Source: CAYMAZ01 sp964428185 | GTDB taxonomy: Bacteria; Bacteroidota; Bacteroidia; Bacteroidales; DTU049 | Assembly: GCA_964428185.1 (NCBI GenBank) | Contig: CAYRXH010000006.1 | Location: 1-61,945 of the forward strand | Direction: 5' to 3' | DNA length: 61,945 bases | Part shown: piece by piece, positions 61,306-61,945 of the stretch | How positions within the stretch are numbered: position 1 is the stretch's first letter | How the letters are laid out: each line of letters begins with the position of its first letter | Made by a program: the position numbers and the translations under genes | The notes under the pieces: generated by a model | Told to the model about the DNA's origin: nothing | The model's input: only the letters and a program-made list of their open reading frames with translations | Database searches by the model: none

Positions 61306-61945
61306 TTACTGCTTTTTTTTAAAACTCAAGCATTTTGACTGCATTTTTTCACGAAATACAATATTTTTACTAAACTTCATTTGAAAAAAGTCAGCTTTTT
61401 CAAGTATCTCATGGTTCAGCAACTTTCTATATTCTGTCGGTTTTCTGTTAGAAGGATTTAAAACCGTTTCCATTGATCTCATTTGCATCAATTTTATGGT
61501 CATAAAATCATCATGATCTTCTTTATGGATAAAATCCTGAAGAATTGCAAGTTCCCTTCGGTTTCCCACAGTAAAAATCATTTTTTTCATGTCTGATATA
61601 CATCTCCTTTGCAAATCATTGATAATTTTATTCCTGATACTTTCATGCTGATCGGAAATAATAAGGAGAGTGTTTTCATAACTCAATCCCTGCAACGCTA
61701 CATCAATCATTTTTTCGGTGATAAAGATGACAATCCAGGAATACAGAGGAATTTTTCATTCATCAAAAACCACAAGCCCCAAACAAAACAATAACTGCAT
61801 CAACAAATATCAATAACTGTCCAATGGGTAGTTTGGTAAATTTGCAATTATCATAGCAATAATATCACTTCCTCCTTATCTGGCTTTATCTAAAAACAAG
61901 ACCGATCCCCAATCCCACAAGTACACCTCCGAAAATACTTGACAA
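61306..61945 (-). pseudogene. broken YitT family membrane protein gene (5' end outside window)
   Basis: The minus strand carries YitT pieces in alternating frames. LSSIFGGVLVGLGIGLVFR (61945-61889) ends at a TAA; GGSDIIAMII (from 61875) is in another frame. KFTKLPIGQLLIFVDAVIVL (from 61843) returns to the first frame. Then VFDE-stop-KIPLYSWIVIFITEKMID, with TGA at 61756-61758 probably replacing a tryptophan codon, continues in the second frame into the C-terminal DUF2179 domain (GLSYENTLLIISD, NRRELAILQDFI). At least three frameshifts and stops exist. DUF2179 also seems to lack its usual glycine-rich GKGxY segment and has an unrelated tail. Only the last 134 codons remain open. Confidence 0.85.

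Noticed and set aside
1..61945. CRISPR arrays, insertion sequences, prophage or toxin-antitoxin genes
   Set aside because: No regularly spaced repeats, transposase or integrase motifs, or recognisable toxin-antitoxin pairs were seen on either strand.

Overview
The window is AT-rich chromosomal DNA of a member of the Bacteroidota, probably a free-living relative of the Bacteroidales/Marinilabiliales. No marker gene here fixes the family. The grounds are seven proteins ending in a type IX secretion (T9SS) type A sorting domain, a MurF-alanine racemase fusion, the lineage-typical DUF5606, IPExxxVDY, HU-CCDC81/SPOR and Omp28 families, and many copies of the Bacteroidota -7 promoter box TAnnTTTG. 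I see no phage, transposase, integrase, rRNA or CRISPR array. Coding density is high and gene lengths look normal, so the one multiply frameshifted gene (yitT, right edge) stands out as real decay.

Layout. 1-7.9 kb (minus strand): uridine kinase (cut by the window edge), an Omp28/thioredoxin-fold secreted protein, an O-antigen ligase-like protein, an S41 processing protease, YidD and an S46 dipeptidyl-peptidase. 8.3-11.4 kb (plus): AI-2E family permease, radical SAM/SPASM protein and a lipoprotein with two GldN-like repeats. 11.5-16.4 kb: a dihydroorotate dehydrogenase-like protein, a lipoprotein esterase, a T9SS protein and a dicarboxylate/glutamate symporter. 16.6-21.6 kb (plus): four genes of a putative envelope thiol-disulfide module, namely an Omp28 T9SS protein, a TlpA-like thioredoxin, a DUF6029 beta-barrel and an Omp28 lipoprotein. 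21.6-31.7 kb: secreted hydrolases (endonuclease I, gingipain-like C25 protease, M1 aminopeptidase), a tiny acidic lipoprotein, a LolC/E-type permease and an IPExxxVDY protein. 31.8-37 kb (plus): ribF, a leucine-rich repeat protein, pdxA and murF-alr. 37-42 kb: two envelope proteins of unknown function and an MMPL/RND exporter. 42-44.9 kb (plus): rfbA, an NAD-dependent sugar epimerase and a polyprenyl synthase. 44.9-48.7 kb (minus): uppP, truB, DUF5606, pyrK, pyrD. 48.8-49.8 kb (plus): a TrmB-alkyltransferase-like fusion. 49.8-54.8 kb (minus): GH3-like adenylase, a secreted unknown, deoxynucleoside kinase, kdsB and an HU/SPOR protein. 55-56.6 kb (plus): a YfcC carrier. 56.6-61.3 kb (minus): tRNA-Gln, rimP, nusA, infB. 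61.3 kb to the end: the yitT pseudogene.

How the genes fit together. Much of the window serves the envelope and extracellular protein use. Secreted C25, S46 and M1 peptidases would yield peptides and amino acids, and the symporter and YfcC carrier could take up the products. LPS and peptidoglycan supply is represented by kdsB, the O-antigen ligase-like protein, rfbA, uppP and murF-alr. The most interesting points are the 16.6-21.6 kb thiol-disulfide module, the trmB-ATL fusion, the duplicated GldN-like lipoprotein, a possible small inverted-repeat element after murF-alr, and the freshly decayed yitT.
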